Assembly: GCF_002835935.1 (NCBI RefSeq)
Contig: NZ_PJCF01000002.1
Span: 62,001 to 126,000, forward strand
DNA: 64,000 nucleotides
Source: Paraglaciecola sp. MB-3u-78
GTDB taxonomy: Bacteria; Pseudomonadota; Gammaproteobacteria; Enterobacterales; Alteromonadaceae
Reading direction: 5' to 3'
Shown: positions 1-7,842 of the stretch, in pieces
Layout of the letters: each line of letters begins with the position of its first letter
Numbering within the stretch: position 1 is the first letter of the stretch
The notes under the pieces: model-generated
Told to the model about the DNA's origin: nothing
The model's input: the letters and a program-made list of their open reading frames with translations, nothing else
The model's database searches: none
Program-made: the position numbers and the translations under genes

Positions 1-141
1 ACTTGGAAAGTACGTCGGTTTATTAAGCGCTTACGAGATATCTCACTAGTCCATGAAATTTCAAGCGGTTGTATTTTAGACACCTACAATACAGGGAAAT
101 TTGAGCGAGTGGAAAGACTTCATATTGAAGATTTTAAGTAG
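1..141 (+). CDS. 3' end of an unrecognised protein gene
   Basis: Frame 1 is open from the first base of the window to a TAG at 139-141, giving the last 46 residues of a protein whose start lies outside. The fragment is basic and mixed alpha/beta in look (it begins TWKVRRFIKRLRD and ends RVERLHIEDFK). I do not recognise a family. The reading is supported only by its uninterrupted frame up to the left edge and by codon use like that of neighbouring genes. About 200 bases without a gene follow (142-350), in which I see no clear site. Confidence 0.45.
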   Translation, partial: TWKVRRFIKRLRDISLVHEISSGCILDTYNTGKFERVERLHIEDFK

Positions 142-350
142 TAATAATTGGTATATTAGTAAGTACTGAATGGCAAATACATAAAATATAACCAATAAGG
201 TTGATTGCAGGATTTATCATGGGGTCCTGGTATTTTCATCGGAAATTATTCGCTATAAGTCGCCTTAGCTAATTGCAAATAGTATTGAGCCATAATATGT
301 TATTCAACGTAAACATTTTGAATTCTAATTTAAGTCGAGGTACATGATTT

Positions 351-527
351 ATGAGTAAACCAATGAAACTATTTACTACACTGGGTCTGTTTGCGGGGAT
401 TGCAATTATTGTATATATTGCGGGCGAATTAGCTTTATCTGACTCCCCTCTAATTGCACTGGTGCCGGTTGGATTGTTGCTGTTGATTATCATACTTTAT
501 ATTCGGGTAAAGGATAAAAAAAATTGA
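351..527 (+). CDS. small two-helix membrane protein, unknown function
   Basis: A 58-residue protein starting at ATG 351. It has a hydrophobic segment at about residues 7-24, a short polar turn (GELALSDSP) and a second strongly hydrophobic segment at about 34-51, then a basic tail ending RVKDKKN, so it should sit in the inner membrane as a hairpin with the charged tail in the cytoplasm. A perfect terminator palindrome overlaps its stop codon, which supports its being a real transcription unit. A GAGG sits about 11 bases before the start. An open frame exists on the opposite strand over the same bases, but it lacks the terminator context. The function is unknown. Confidence 0.6.
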   Translation: MSKPMKLFTTLGLFAGIAIIVYIAGELALSDSPLIALVPVGLLLLIIILYIRVKDKKN

Positions 528-548
528 GGACTTAAGTCCTCAATTTTT
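519..548. terminator. intrinsic terminator, palindromic
   Basis: A perfect inverted repeat centred between 533 and 534 (TTGAGGACTT/AAGTCCTCAA) is flanked by A-run and T-run tails on both sides, so it can stop transcription from either direction. It overlaps the stop codon of the small membrane protein gene. Confidence 0.85.
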
Positions 549-982
549 AAATTTTTATACTAATAAACGGGTTATAGTATAGTTCTATTAACTCGGCTAG
601 ACCCCATCTGGGTACTGCTACGTTGATGTACATTCACATAATCTATGTGCTGTTCTAGTGTTTGAACGCTTTTTTTAACCGCTATAAAAAGCATTAAACA
701 TCAACTTAGGTAATATTTATTACGTTTAAATCCACAACAAACTCTTTTTGATTTTTCCCATTGAATATATTTCCATCCATTACGACTGAGTAGAAGCTCA
801 TCCTCCTCAGAATAAAAATATCAGCACGCAAAACGTTGTTATTACTCAGAAATTCAAATATCAAATCATGTAAAATATTTGTAAAAAAAGTGAACCCTCT
901 AGTAATTTCAAGAGTACCTGTTTTGCTACTAATGTATTAATCAAGTAGAAATATAATTTTAATCCACAAAAAGAGAAATTAC
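549..982. promoter_or_regulatory. intergenic region upstream of proteorhodopsin, candidate -10 at 952-957
   Basis: About 430 AT-rich bases without a supportable gene. A perfect TATAAT lies at 952-957, 25 bases before the likely start of the proteorhodopsin gene, but the bases 16-18 upstream do not resemble TTGACA, so the promoter may need an activator. A weak GAGA ribosome site lies about nine bases before ATG 983. I see no other motif here. Confidence 0.35.
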
Positions 983-1803
983 ATGATGACTAATAACATC
1001 TTTGATAAAGGTAAAGGTTTTTCGTTAAGTCTTGCTAGCTTTAAAGTGAAAACGGTTCTGACCTTATTGTTCTTATTCTTGCTACCTACCTTTGCACATG
1101 CCGCAGCGAATCTTGCATCCGACGATTTGTTGGTATTTCGTTCTGGCTAATATCTATGGCGCTAATGGCGTCCACAGTCTTTTTCCTTTGGGAAACGCAA
1201 GGGGTAACAGCCAAATGGAAAACATCGCTGGTTGTATCGGCGTTAGTGACTTTTATTGCCGCGGTCCACTATTTTTATATGCGTGATGTGTGGGTTGCTA
1301 CGCAATCAACACCCACAGTATATCGATACATAGATTGGTTATTGACAGTTCCATTATTAATGATTGAATTTTATCTCATTTTACGTGCTATCGGTGTTGC
1401 GTCTGCAGGGATTTTCTGGCGCTTATTAATAGGTACGTTAGTAATGCTGATACCAGGTTACATGGCTGAAGCGGGTTACTTAAACATTACGGTAGGATTT
1501 GTCATTGGTATGGCGGGTTGGTTCTACATCCTCTACGAAATATTTCTTGGAGAAGCGGGTAAAGCAGCCGAAGCAACCGCAAGTGAGGCAGTAAAGTATG
1601 CATACAAAGCGATGCGTTGGATTGTAACTGTAGGCTGGGCAATTTATCCAATTGGTTATGTCCTTGGCTATATGACAGGAACTGCCGACCAAGAAACTCT
1701 GAATATCGTATATAATTTAGCTGACTTGGTTAACAAAATCGCGTTTGGATTACTGATTTGGTACGCTGCAACTAGCGAAAGCCAAGCGTTAACAGAAAAA
1801 TAA
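983..1803 (+). pseudogene. proteorhodopsin, interrupted by a 1-nt frameshift
   Basis: A light-driven proton pump of the inner membrane that binds retinal. From ATG 983 (or 986) the frame encodes a signal-like N-terminus (TVLTLLFLFLLPTFAHA) and the rhodopsin start, but after ASDD it runs into a stop at about 1150. The rest continues in another frame from about 1126 to 1803. Adding one T to the TTT at 1126-1128 restores a 273-residue protein reading ASDDFVGISFWLIS. In the repaired numbering the Schiff-base lysine is K252, the proton acceptor D118, its partner H96, the donor E129 and the tuning residue L126. These match K231, D97, H75, E108 and L105 of classic proteorhodopsin with a constant offset of 21, which indicates a green-absorbing pump. 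Family and colour class are confident. Whether the frameshift is real or a sequencing error cannot be told here. Confidence 0.93.
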
Positions 1804-1895
1804 ACTCGAATAATTACCTATAATAATTATTGTACTTGTGGGTTTGCAATTTCGTTAAGAGGTTGCAAACTCAATTACACATACGAGTAATATTT

Positions 1896-2753
1896 ATGAT
1901 TCAAACCGAAGTAAATATGCAATGCCAATCTTCATTCTTATTGAAGCAGTGTGAAGAAGACATGCTTTTTCGATTAAAAGGCAATGAACCTTCATGTTTT
2001 CATTTGGCAAGTGGTGGAAGTAGAACCCGCGCAAAATTATGTATCGAAGCCGGTTTAGCACTTCAGCTACCAACAAAAACAATTGTAGCTTTGGCCTGTG
2101 CTATTGAATTACTTCACAATGCCTCACTCGTTCATGACGATTTACAAGATGCTGATACCACTCGTCGGGGACGACAATCAGTATGGAAAAAATTCGGCAA
2201 GTCTCACGCAGTTTGTGCAGGCGATGTGATGATTTCCGCGGCATTTGGTTCGTTAGCTAATGTAGAGTCTTATAGTTCATTACCTTCTCTATTGACTCAG
2301 ATTCAAGAGGCTGTTTCGCTAACAGTTAAAGGACAGTCCAGAGACCTTGATGCTCAGACAACAATAACTGAGCACGAGTACGAAGACATAGCCGCAATGA
2401 AGTCAGGTCCGTTAATCCAACTGACATTATCTTTGCCACTCATCGCTGCTGGCTACGATGACCATATCAAAACAGTTAATGATGCACTTAACAAGTTCTC
2501 AATCGCCTATCAGATACTTGATGACCTAGATGATTGGCAACAAGACCTACAAAGAGAACAGCTTAATATAGTGAATCTATTGGTATCCCGTTATTCCTTA
2601 GTAGAATCTATAACTATTGCTCGCAATCGTGTTCATTATTTATTGAACCGTTGTCAAAGACAACTTAACGTACTCCCCTCTAACTGCGCAGCATCAGTTA
2701 TTACCGCTACTCACAACTTATTAGCAAAAGCCAAGGCAGACTTAAATGAATAA
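1896..2753 (+). CDS. crtE: geranylgeranyl diphosphate synthase
   Basis: A trans-prenyltransferase that condenses IPP with allylic diphosphates to give GGPP, the first dedicated step of carotenoid synthesis here. The first aspartate-rich motif is DDLQD at residues 81-85 and the second is DDLDD at 209-213, with KSGPL at about 169-173 between them. The 285-residue length suits the family. I chose ATG 1896, giving MIQTEVN; the frame is open further upstream to 1830 and a second ATG lies at 1917, so the start is uncertain. It follows the proteorhodopsin gene by 92 bases and overlaps crtI by 8 bases, so translation of the carotenoid genes is probably coupled. Confidence 0.9.
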   Translation: MIQTEVNMQCQSSFLLKQCEEDMLFRLKGNEPSCFHLASGGSRTRAKLCIEAGLALQLPTKTIVALACAIELLHNASLVHDDLQDADTTRRGRQSVWKKFGKSHAVCAGDVMISAAFGSLANVESYSSLPSLLTQIQEAVSLTVKGQSRDLDAQTTITEHEYEDIAAMKSGPLIQLTLSLPLIAAGYDDHIKTVNDALNKFSIAYQILDDLDDWQQDLQREQLNIVNLLVSRYSLVESITIARNRVHYLLNRCQRQLNVLPSNCAASVITATHNLLAKAKADLNE

Positions 2754-4218
2754 AGCCGTTGTTATCGGAGCTGGCTTCGGTGGAATAGCCTCTGCACTTC
2801 GCTTAAGAGCTAAAGGTTATGAGGTTGTGATTATTGATCAACGTGAAAAACTAGGAGGGCGTGCTCAACAATTTAATAAAGAAGGCTTTATTTTTGATGC
2901 GGGGCCGACGGTAGTCACTGCACCCTTTTTATTTGAAGAACTATTTTCACTGTTTAATAAACAGATGAAGGATTACATAGACCTAGTCCCAGTAGAGCCT
3001 TGGTACCGTTTTGTTTATCCAGACGGAAGTCATTTTGACTACGGTGGCACCATAGAAGAAACATTAGCTCGTATAGCTGAAATTGAGCCTGAAGATCAAG
3101 CTGGATATCGTTCACTTCTGGCACAATCCGAAGCCATATTTGATGTCGGATTTACTCAATTATCAGATAAACCTTTTCACAAATTTTCTACCATGATTGC
3201 TCAGGTACCGGCACTCATTCGCCTCAAGTGTTATCGCACTGTTTGGCAAATGGTCTGTGCTCATTTAAAAAGTGATAAGTTGCGTCAAGCCTTTTCAATT
3301 CAGCCATTGTTAGTAGGCGGAAATCCATTTGCAACAACCAGTATTTATAGTCTTATTCATTATTTAGAGCGCAAGTGGGGAGTTCACTTTGCAATGGGAG
3401 GCACGGGTGCCCTAGTTGATGGATTAGCTGAACTTATGAAAGAGCAAGGTATACAAATAAAGCTCAACACCAAAGTATCTGAATTAAGTATTCATGATAA
3501 TCGTGTTACTGAAGTACACACTGACACTGGCTCTTTTTCATGCGACAAACTGGTATCTAACATAGATCCCAAATATCTGTATCGGCATCTTATACCCAGT
3601 CAGAATCAAACCATTAGTGCAAAAATTAAAACTAAACATGCCAAATTATCGATGGGGCTTTTTGTTTTATATTTTGGCACAACAAAACAATACCCAGACA
3701 TAGTGCATCACACGATTTGGTTAGGAAAACGCTATAAAGCTCTTTTAAGCGATATTTTTGATAAAAAAGTATTGGCCGATGATTTTTCTTTATATCTACA
3801 TCGACCTACAGCCACCGACCCCAACATGGCACCCAAAGGATGTGACTCCTTCTACGTACTGGCACCCGTTCCTAATAACTTGTCAGAAATTGACTGGCCT
3901 AAACAAGAAAAAGACTATGGAGACAGGATTATCAAAGCATTGGAACAGACCATTATGCCTGAACTTTCTTCGCATATAGTGCACCGTTTTGCTAAAACGC
4001 CAAATGACTTCGAGCAAGACTACTGCAGTGTTGAGGGAAGCGGATTTTCGATTGCTCCAACCTTCCAGCAGTCAGCTTGGTTTAGATTTCATAATAAAGC
4101 AGAAGGTCCAGAAAATTTGTATTTGTGCGGTGCCGGAACACATCCAGGAGCAGGCCTACCAGGCGTATTATCTTCAGCAAAAGTAATAGATCGACTTATT
4201 GATAAAGTTCAAACCTAA
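2746..4218 (+). CDS. crtI: phytoene desaturase
   Basis: An FAD-dependent desaturase that converts phytoene to lycopene by four desaturations at the membrane. The N-terminus carries the Rossmann FAD motif GAGFGG at residues 8-13, followed by GGRAQQF, and the C-terminus has the family signature YLCGAGTHPGAGLPGV. The 490-residue length is normal for bacterial CrtI. It overlaps the end of crtE by 8 bases and ends 3 bases before crtB, placing it inside a tight operon. It is complete and shows no missing motif. Confidence 0.95.
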   Translation: MNKAVVIGAGFGGIASALRLRAKGYEVVIIDQREKLGGRAQQFNKEGFIFDAGPTVVTAPFLFEELFSLFNKQMKDYIDLVPVEPWYRFVYPDGSHFDYGGTIEETLARIAEIEPEDQAGYRSLLAQSEAIFDVGFTQLSDKPFHKFSTMIAQVPALIRLKCYRTVWQMVCAHLKSDKLRQAFSIQPLLVGGNPFATTSIYSLIHYLERKWGVHFAMGGTGALVDGLAELMKEQGIQIKLNTKVSELSIHDNRVTEVHTDTGSFSCDKLVSNIDPKYLYRHLIPSQNQTISAKIKTKHAKLSMGLFVLYFGTTKQYPDIVHHTIWLGKRYKALLSDIFDKKVLADDFSLYLHRPTATDPNMAPKGCDSFYVLAPVPNNLSEIDWPKQEKDYGDRIIKALEQTIMPELSSHIVHRFAKTPNDFEQDYCSVEGSGFSIAPTFQQSAWFRFHNKAEGPENLYLCGAGTHPGAGLPGVLSSAKVIDRLIDKVQT

Positions 4219-4221
4219 ACA

Positions 4222-5118
4222 ATGAATGATGACCCGACAGAGCTACTAAAAAAGCATGGTAAGACATTTAACTTCGCACGCCTGTTTTTAGGCTCAAAAA
4301 CCGGTCTTGCCGCAGCGCGTTTGTATCGATTTTGTCGAATAGTCGACGATATAGCTGATGAAAGTCCAGACCCTGAAATTGCCAAGGTAAAGCTTAATGA
4401 ACTGAAGGAGTCGATAACACAGAACACGGCGGTTCATCCTGTAGTAGAAGACTTTCTTAGATTATGTGAAGAATACCAGATTGAAAGAAATCACGGCATC
4501 ACACTGATAAATGGTGTCAGCCAAGATCTTAATCTTGTTGCTTTGCCTTCTACGGAAACATTAATCCAATATGCGTATCAAGTGGCGGGTGTGGTTGGTT
4601 TGATGATGGCGCCCATATTGGGTGCCAAAAAAGTCGGCTATCCCTTTGCTATTGATTTAGGGATCGGTATGCAACTCACAAATATTGCCAGAGATGTGCT
4701 GGAAGATGCTCAAATGGGACGCCGTTATCTGCCTGGTGAATGGGTCAACACACTATCATCATCACAAATTGCGTTGGCAAGTTTTGAACACAGAGAACAG
4801 GTACAAGATGCTATAAAGGTTTTATTGAAGCTGGCTGAAGAATATTATCAAAGTGGATTGGCTGGACTCTATTATCTCCCGCCCCGCAACAGGCAAGCAA
4901 TTGCAGTAGCCGCTTATGTCTATCGGGATATTGGCAGAAAGTTGTTGAAAAATGATTGCCGTTACTGGCTTGGCAGAGTGGTTGTATCAAAACCAAAAAA
5001 AACATTCTTAGCTAGCCAAGCGCTTTGGCATTTAAATATAGCCGTTATTCCACGCCATGAAACTGCTCATCAAGACGAATTGCATAGTCATCTGCAATTC
5101 GACATTTTGAACAAGTAA
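4222..5118 (+). CDS. crtB: phytoene synthase
   Basis: Joins two GGPP molecules head to head to give phytoene. The squalene/phytoene synthase aspartate motifs are present: DDIAD at residues 42-46 and DVLED at 158-162 inside NIARDVLEDAQMGRRYLP. The 298-residue length is usual. ATG 4222 follows the crtI stop by 3 bases and crtY starts 8 bases after its stop, so it is the third gene of the crtEIBY run. All the catalytic features I can check are present. Confidence 0.95.
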   Translation: MNDDPTELLKKHGKTFNFARLFLGSKTGLAAARLYRFCRIVDDIADESPDPEIAKVKLNELKESITQNTAVHPVVEDFLRLCEEYQIERNHGITLINGVSQDLNLVALPSTETLIQYAYQVAGVVGLMMAPILGAKKVGYPFAIDLGIGMQLTNIARDVLEDAQMGRRYLPGEWVNTLSSSQIALASFEHREQVQDAIKVLLKLAEEYYQSGLAGLYYLPPRNRQAIAVAAYVYRDIGRKLLKNDCRYWLGRVVVSKPKKTFLASQALWHLNIAVIPRHETAHQDELHSHLQFDILNK

Positions 5119-5126
5119 CCAGCGCA

Positions 5127-6305
5127 ATGTCCTATGACTATGATTTAATCATCATTGGAGCAGGCGCTGCTGGCCTGTCTCTGCTCTTAGCCCTCGATGA
5201 AACAAAATATACTCAATCAGTCAAACTGGTTGAACGAAGTTCTGGCCCTCAGAACGACCGAATTTGGAGCTTTTGGAATAACGATTCAGTTCCAGATTAC
5301 CTCAAGGCAATCATTACGCGCGAGTGGCAAACATGGACGATTTCAGCAGATGACTGTTGTTATTCGATGTCCGATGCGTATCATCGATACTGCTCCATTA
5401 GGTCTGAATCACTGACAAAATTAGTACTTGAGCGGATGCAAACAAAAGCCCACTTTAATATTGAATTTGATTGTGACGTTGTGTCTGTGGATTCAGTTAA
5501 TGACCATGCATTGGTGACGACTCAGAGTGGCCAGTTAACTGCACGATGGGTTGTTGACACCCGCCCTCCTCCATTAAAAACACATCATAATGGACTCCTT
5601 CAGTGCTTCTACGGTGAAGAGATTGTTACCGAAGGTGAGGTGTTTAATCCTTCTTCTGTCAAACTAATGCAACAGTTGGCAAGCTCAGAATTGGGGATAG
5701 AATTTATATATATTTTACCTTTCAGTGCAAATCACGCGTTAGTTGAGTTTACCTGTTTCAGTCCAACTGTCTTAGAGCGCTCAGTTTTACAAGCTCGCCT
5801 TAAAACTAGAATGCGGGAAATAGTAGGCTCGCAAACATATAAGATTGAGCGTAAGGAATGCGCAGTGTTACCTATGTATTATGTTAATGAAAATACTAAT
5901 AATAAAAACCAACATCTTATCTATGCTGGGATAGCGGGTGGCGCAATGAGAGCATCAACTGGATACAGTTTTCTAGCATGCCAAAGATGGGCTAAGCAGT
6001 GTGCTTGTGAGTTAAAATCTAAACAGTCATTATCTGCATCAACTGCTTTGTCATCATTCACACCAATCGGCACCGTTTATCAAAAGATGGATAAGCTGAT
6101 GTTAACGGTGTTAAGAAATGACATGAGCATAGGTGTGACTCTTTTTGTGCAGATGTTTAAAAAGGTTAAGCCAGCACGTTTTGCGCGATTTATGACAGAA
6201 CAAGCGACTATTTTTGATTTCATTTGTGTTATTTGGGCCATGCCAAAACGTGCATTTTTTCGCGCTTTATTGTCCCGAGAGAAATTGAGTGACACGGGTG
6301 AGTAA
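5127..6305 (+). CDS. crtY: lycopene beta-cyclase
   Basis: Cyclises both ends of lycopene to give beta-carotene, the precursor of retinal. The N-terminus has the dinucleotide-binding motif IIIGAGAAGLS, and the substrate-side motif NDRIWSFW follows at about residue 45. AGIAGGAMRASTGYSF at about residues 270-285 is the second family signature. The 392-residue length matches bacterial CrtY. Its last 17 bases overlap blh, so the two are probably translationally coupled. No sign of damage. Confidence 0.94.
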   Translation: MSYDYDLIIIGAGAAGLSLLLALDETKYTQSVKLVERSSGPQNDRIWSFWNNDSVPDYLKAIITREWQTWTISADDCCYSMSDAYHRYCSIRSESLTKLVLERMQTKAHFNIEFDCDVVSVDSVNDHALVTTQSGQLTARWVVDTRPPPLKTHHNGLLQCFYGEEIVTEGEVFNPSSVKLMQQLASSELGIEFIYILPFSANHALVEFTCFSPTVLERSVLQARLKTRMREIVGSQTYKIERKECAVLPMYYVNENTNNKNQHLIYAGIAGGAMRASTGYSFLACQRWAKQCACELKSKQSLSASTALSSFTPIGTVYQKMDKLMLTVLRNDMSIGVTLFVQMFKKVKPARFARFMTEQATIFDFICVIWAMPKRAFFRALLSREKLSDTGE

Positions 6306-7170
6306 ATTACGCTACACCCAGTTTTATATCAGCGTTTGCACCTTAGCGTTCCTTGCCACACTGGCCAATATAAATATGGCATCGGACAATTTAATTATTG
6401 TATTAGCGCTGGCCGTAACCTTTTTAGGATTGCCGCATGGAGCTCTCGATTTTGCTGTCGCAAAATCATTAAATCTTGTGACGTCTGTCTCATCGGCTAT
6501 CCGATTTGTGACTATTTATAGCGCAATAGCAGCATTATCTATCATTTTTTGGATTTGGATGCCTGATATAGCGTTAGTGTTATTTTTGTGTATATCGGTA
6601 TTTCACTTTTCTGCCGACTGGCGAGTTACTATGCCGTTTTTATCACGTGTGGGCTTGGCTAGTACTCTACTGAGTGGCCCTTCCGTTTTATACTCTGCAA
6701 CTCTTACCGATCTTTTCACTGCCTTATTATTAACAACCCAAGCCGCTAATTGGGTCATTCAAGGTATGCAGATAACGTTTTATGTTGGGCTCTGTGTTTT
6801 TATATACAGTGTCATTCAGTTATCGATGCGCAGAAAAAATCCCAGTGTATGGCAATACTCAGAGTGGCTGACACTACTTTTGAGTAGTATTATTTTGAGT
6901 CCGTTACTTCACTTTGGGCTCTACTTTTGCTTATTACATTCACCAAAACACCTTATGGATGTCGGGGTAAAATTACATGTGAGTGTAAAGCGTGCAATCG
7001 CTATTAGCCTACCATTTGTAATATTAACGATTCTTTTAGCGGCAGGTTTGTATGAATTGTTCGCTTCTAGTGAGTTAAATGTTGATTTGCTTCGTTGGAT
7101 TTTTATTGGTCTGTTTGGTTTAACCATGTCGCATATGTTGTTAATTCACTTATGGCACAGCGCAGACTGA
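6289..7170 (+). CDS. blh: beta-carotene 15,15'-dioxygenase, Brp/Blh family
   Basis: An integral membrane non-haem iron enzyme that splits beta-carotene into two retinal molecules, the chromophore of proteorhodopsin. The 293-residue protein has several hydrophobic helices and the expected histidines: H50 in GLPHGALD, H106 in SVFHFSADW, H217 and H221 in LLHSPKHLMD, and a last cluster in MSHMLLIHLWH. The start is a GTG at 6289 with GAGA seven bases upstream; a second GTG lies at 6298. It overlaps crtY at its 5' end and overlaps the convergent idi by 21 bases at its 3' end. Confidence 0.93.
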   Translation: MTRVSKLRYTQFYISVCTLAFLATLANINMASDNLIIVLALAVTFLGLPHGALDFAVAKSLNLVTSVSSAIRFVTIYSAIAALSIIFWIWMPDIALVLFLCISVFHFSADWRVTMPFLSRVGLASTLLSGPSVLYSATLTDLFTALLLTTQAANWVIQGMQITFYVGLCVFIYSVIQLSMRRKNPSVWQYSEWLTLLLSSIILSPLLHFGLYFCLLHSPKHLMDVGVKLHVSVKRAIAISLPFVILTILLAAGLYELFASSELNVDLLRWIFIGLFGLTMSHMLLIHLWHSAD

Positions 7171-7725
7171 AAGCATTTGTTGGGGAATATTGTGTCTTGT
7201 ATGCTCAAATACTTTTGGAAACCACGCAGCAAAAGTATTAGGGTTGTTGAAAAGCTGCTGTAAAACTTCCTGCTCACTCCACCAGCGCACCTCCATGACC
7301 TCATCAGAGTTTTGCTGCCAATGAACACTGTCCACTTCAGTTACCAGTATTTTATCTAACTCATGTTCAATCATATTATTGTCGAGCTGATACTTATATT
7401 GGATCTGACCTATGTGCGACATACTTAAAAACTCACTGATACCCAGTTCTTCTGATACACGTCTCCTTGCCGCATCTTGTATGTTTTCGTCTGGCAAAGG
7501 ATGTGAACAACAGGTGTTAGCCCAAAGTCCACCACTGTGATACTTATGCAGAGCACGCCTTTGAAGTAGATATTCTACACAATGATTTTTACGACGAATT
7601 ATCATCAAGGAAAAGGCCAAGTGGAGATCTCCACGAAAATGAGCCAACATTTTTTCTGCGTAGCCTGTAATTTTGCCTGTGTTGTCAACGAGGGCAACAA
7701 GTATTTCGGAGTTTTTGATTCTCAT
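7150..7725 (-). CDS. idi: isopentenyl-diphosphate delta-isomerase, type I
   Basis: Interconverts IPP and DMAPP, supplying CrtE. From ATG 7725 the protein has 191 residues with the catalytic cysteine in NTCCSHP (C73), the acidic pair in EHEL (E120 and E122) and a degenerate Nudix helix AARRRVSEELGI at 85-96. Further in-frame codons run upstream to TTG 7833, but that N-terminal stretch has no counterpart in the family. No good ribosome site precedes ATG 7725, so the start is moderately certain. It converges on blh with a 21-base overlap of coding ends and completes the retinal pathway. Confidence 0.9.
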   Translation of the reverse strand: MRIKNSEILVALVDNTGKITGYAEKMLAHFRGDLHLAFSLMIIRRKNHCVEYLLQRRALHKYHSGGLWANTCCSHPLPDENIQDAARRRVSEELGISEFLSMSHIGQIQYKYQLDNNMIEHELDKILVTEVDSVHWQQNSDEVMEVRWWSEQEVLQQLFNNPNTFAAWFPKVFEHTRHNIPQQMLSVCAVP

Positions 7726-7842
7726 ACAACTAAAACAGAGTTCGATACAAAAAAGATCAGTGTCTGCGAGCTTTATATGGAAATAGCTGTGTTTTAAAAT
7801 AGATCGTAAAAAAATCTCTAAACGTGACTTCAAATGATCAGG

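Noticed and set aside
269-493. Minus-strand open frame of 74 codons over the small membrane protein
   Set aside because: It lies antisense to the 58-residue gene at 351-527, which has the terminator at its stop and a better hydrophobic pattern.
1120-1135. Programmed -1 frameshifting as the explanation for the proteorhodopsin break
   Set aside because: The bases at the junction do not form an X-XXY-YYZ slippery heptamer and I see no strong downstream pseudoknot, so an indel is simpler.
1092-1286. A 64-codon frame across the start of proteorhodopsin
   Set aside because: It is a frame shadow of the broken rhodopsin gene and does not read as any protein.
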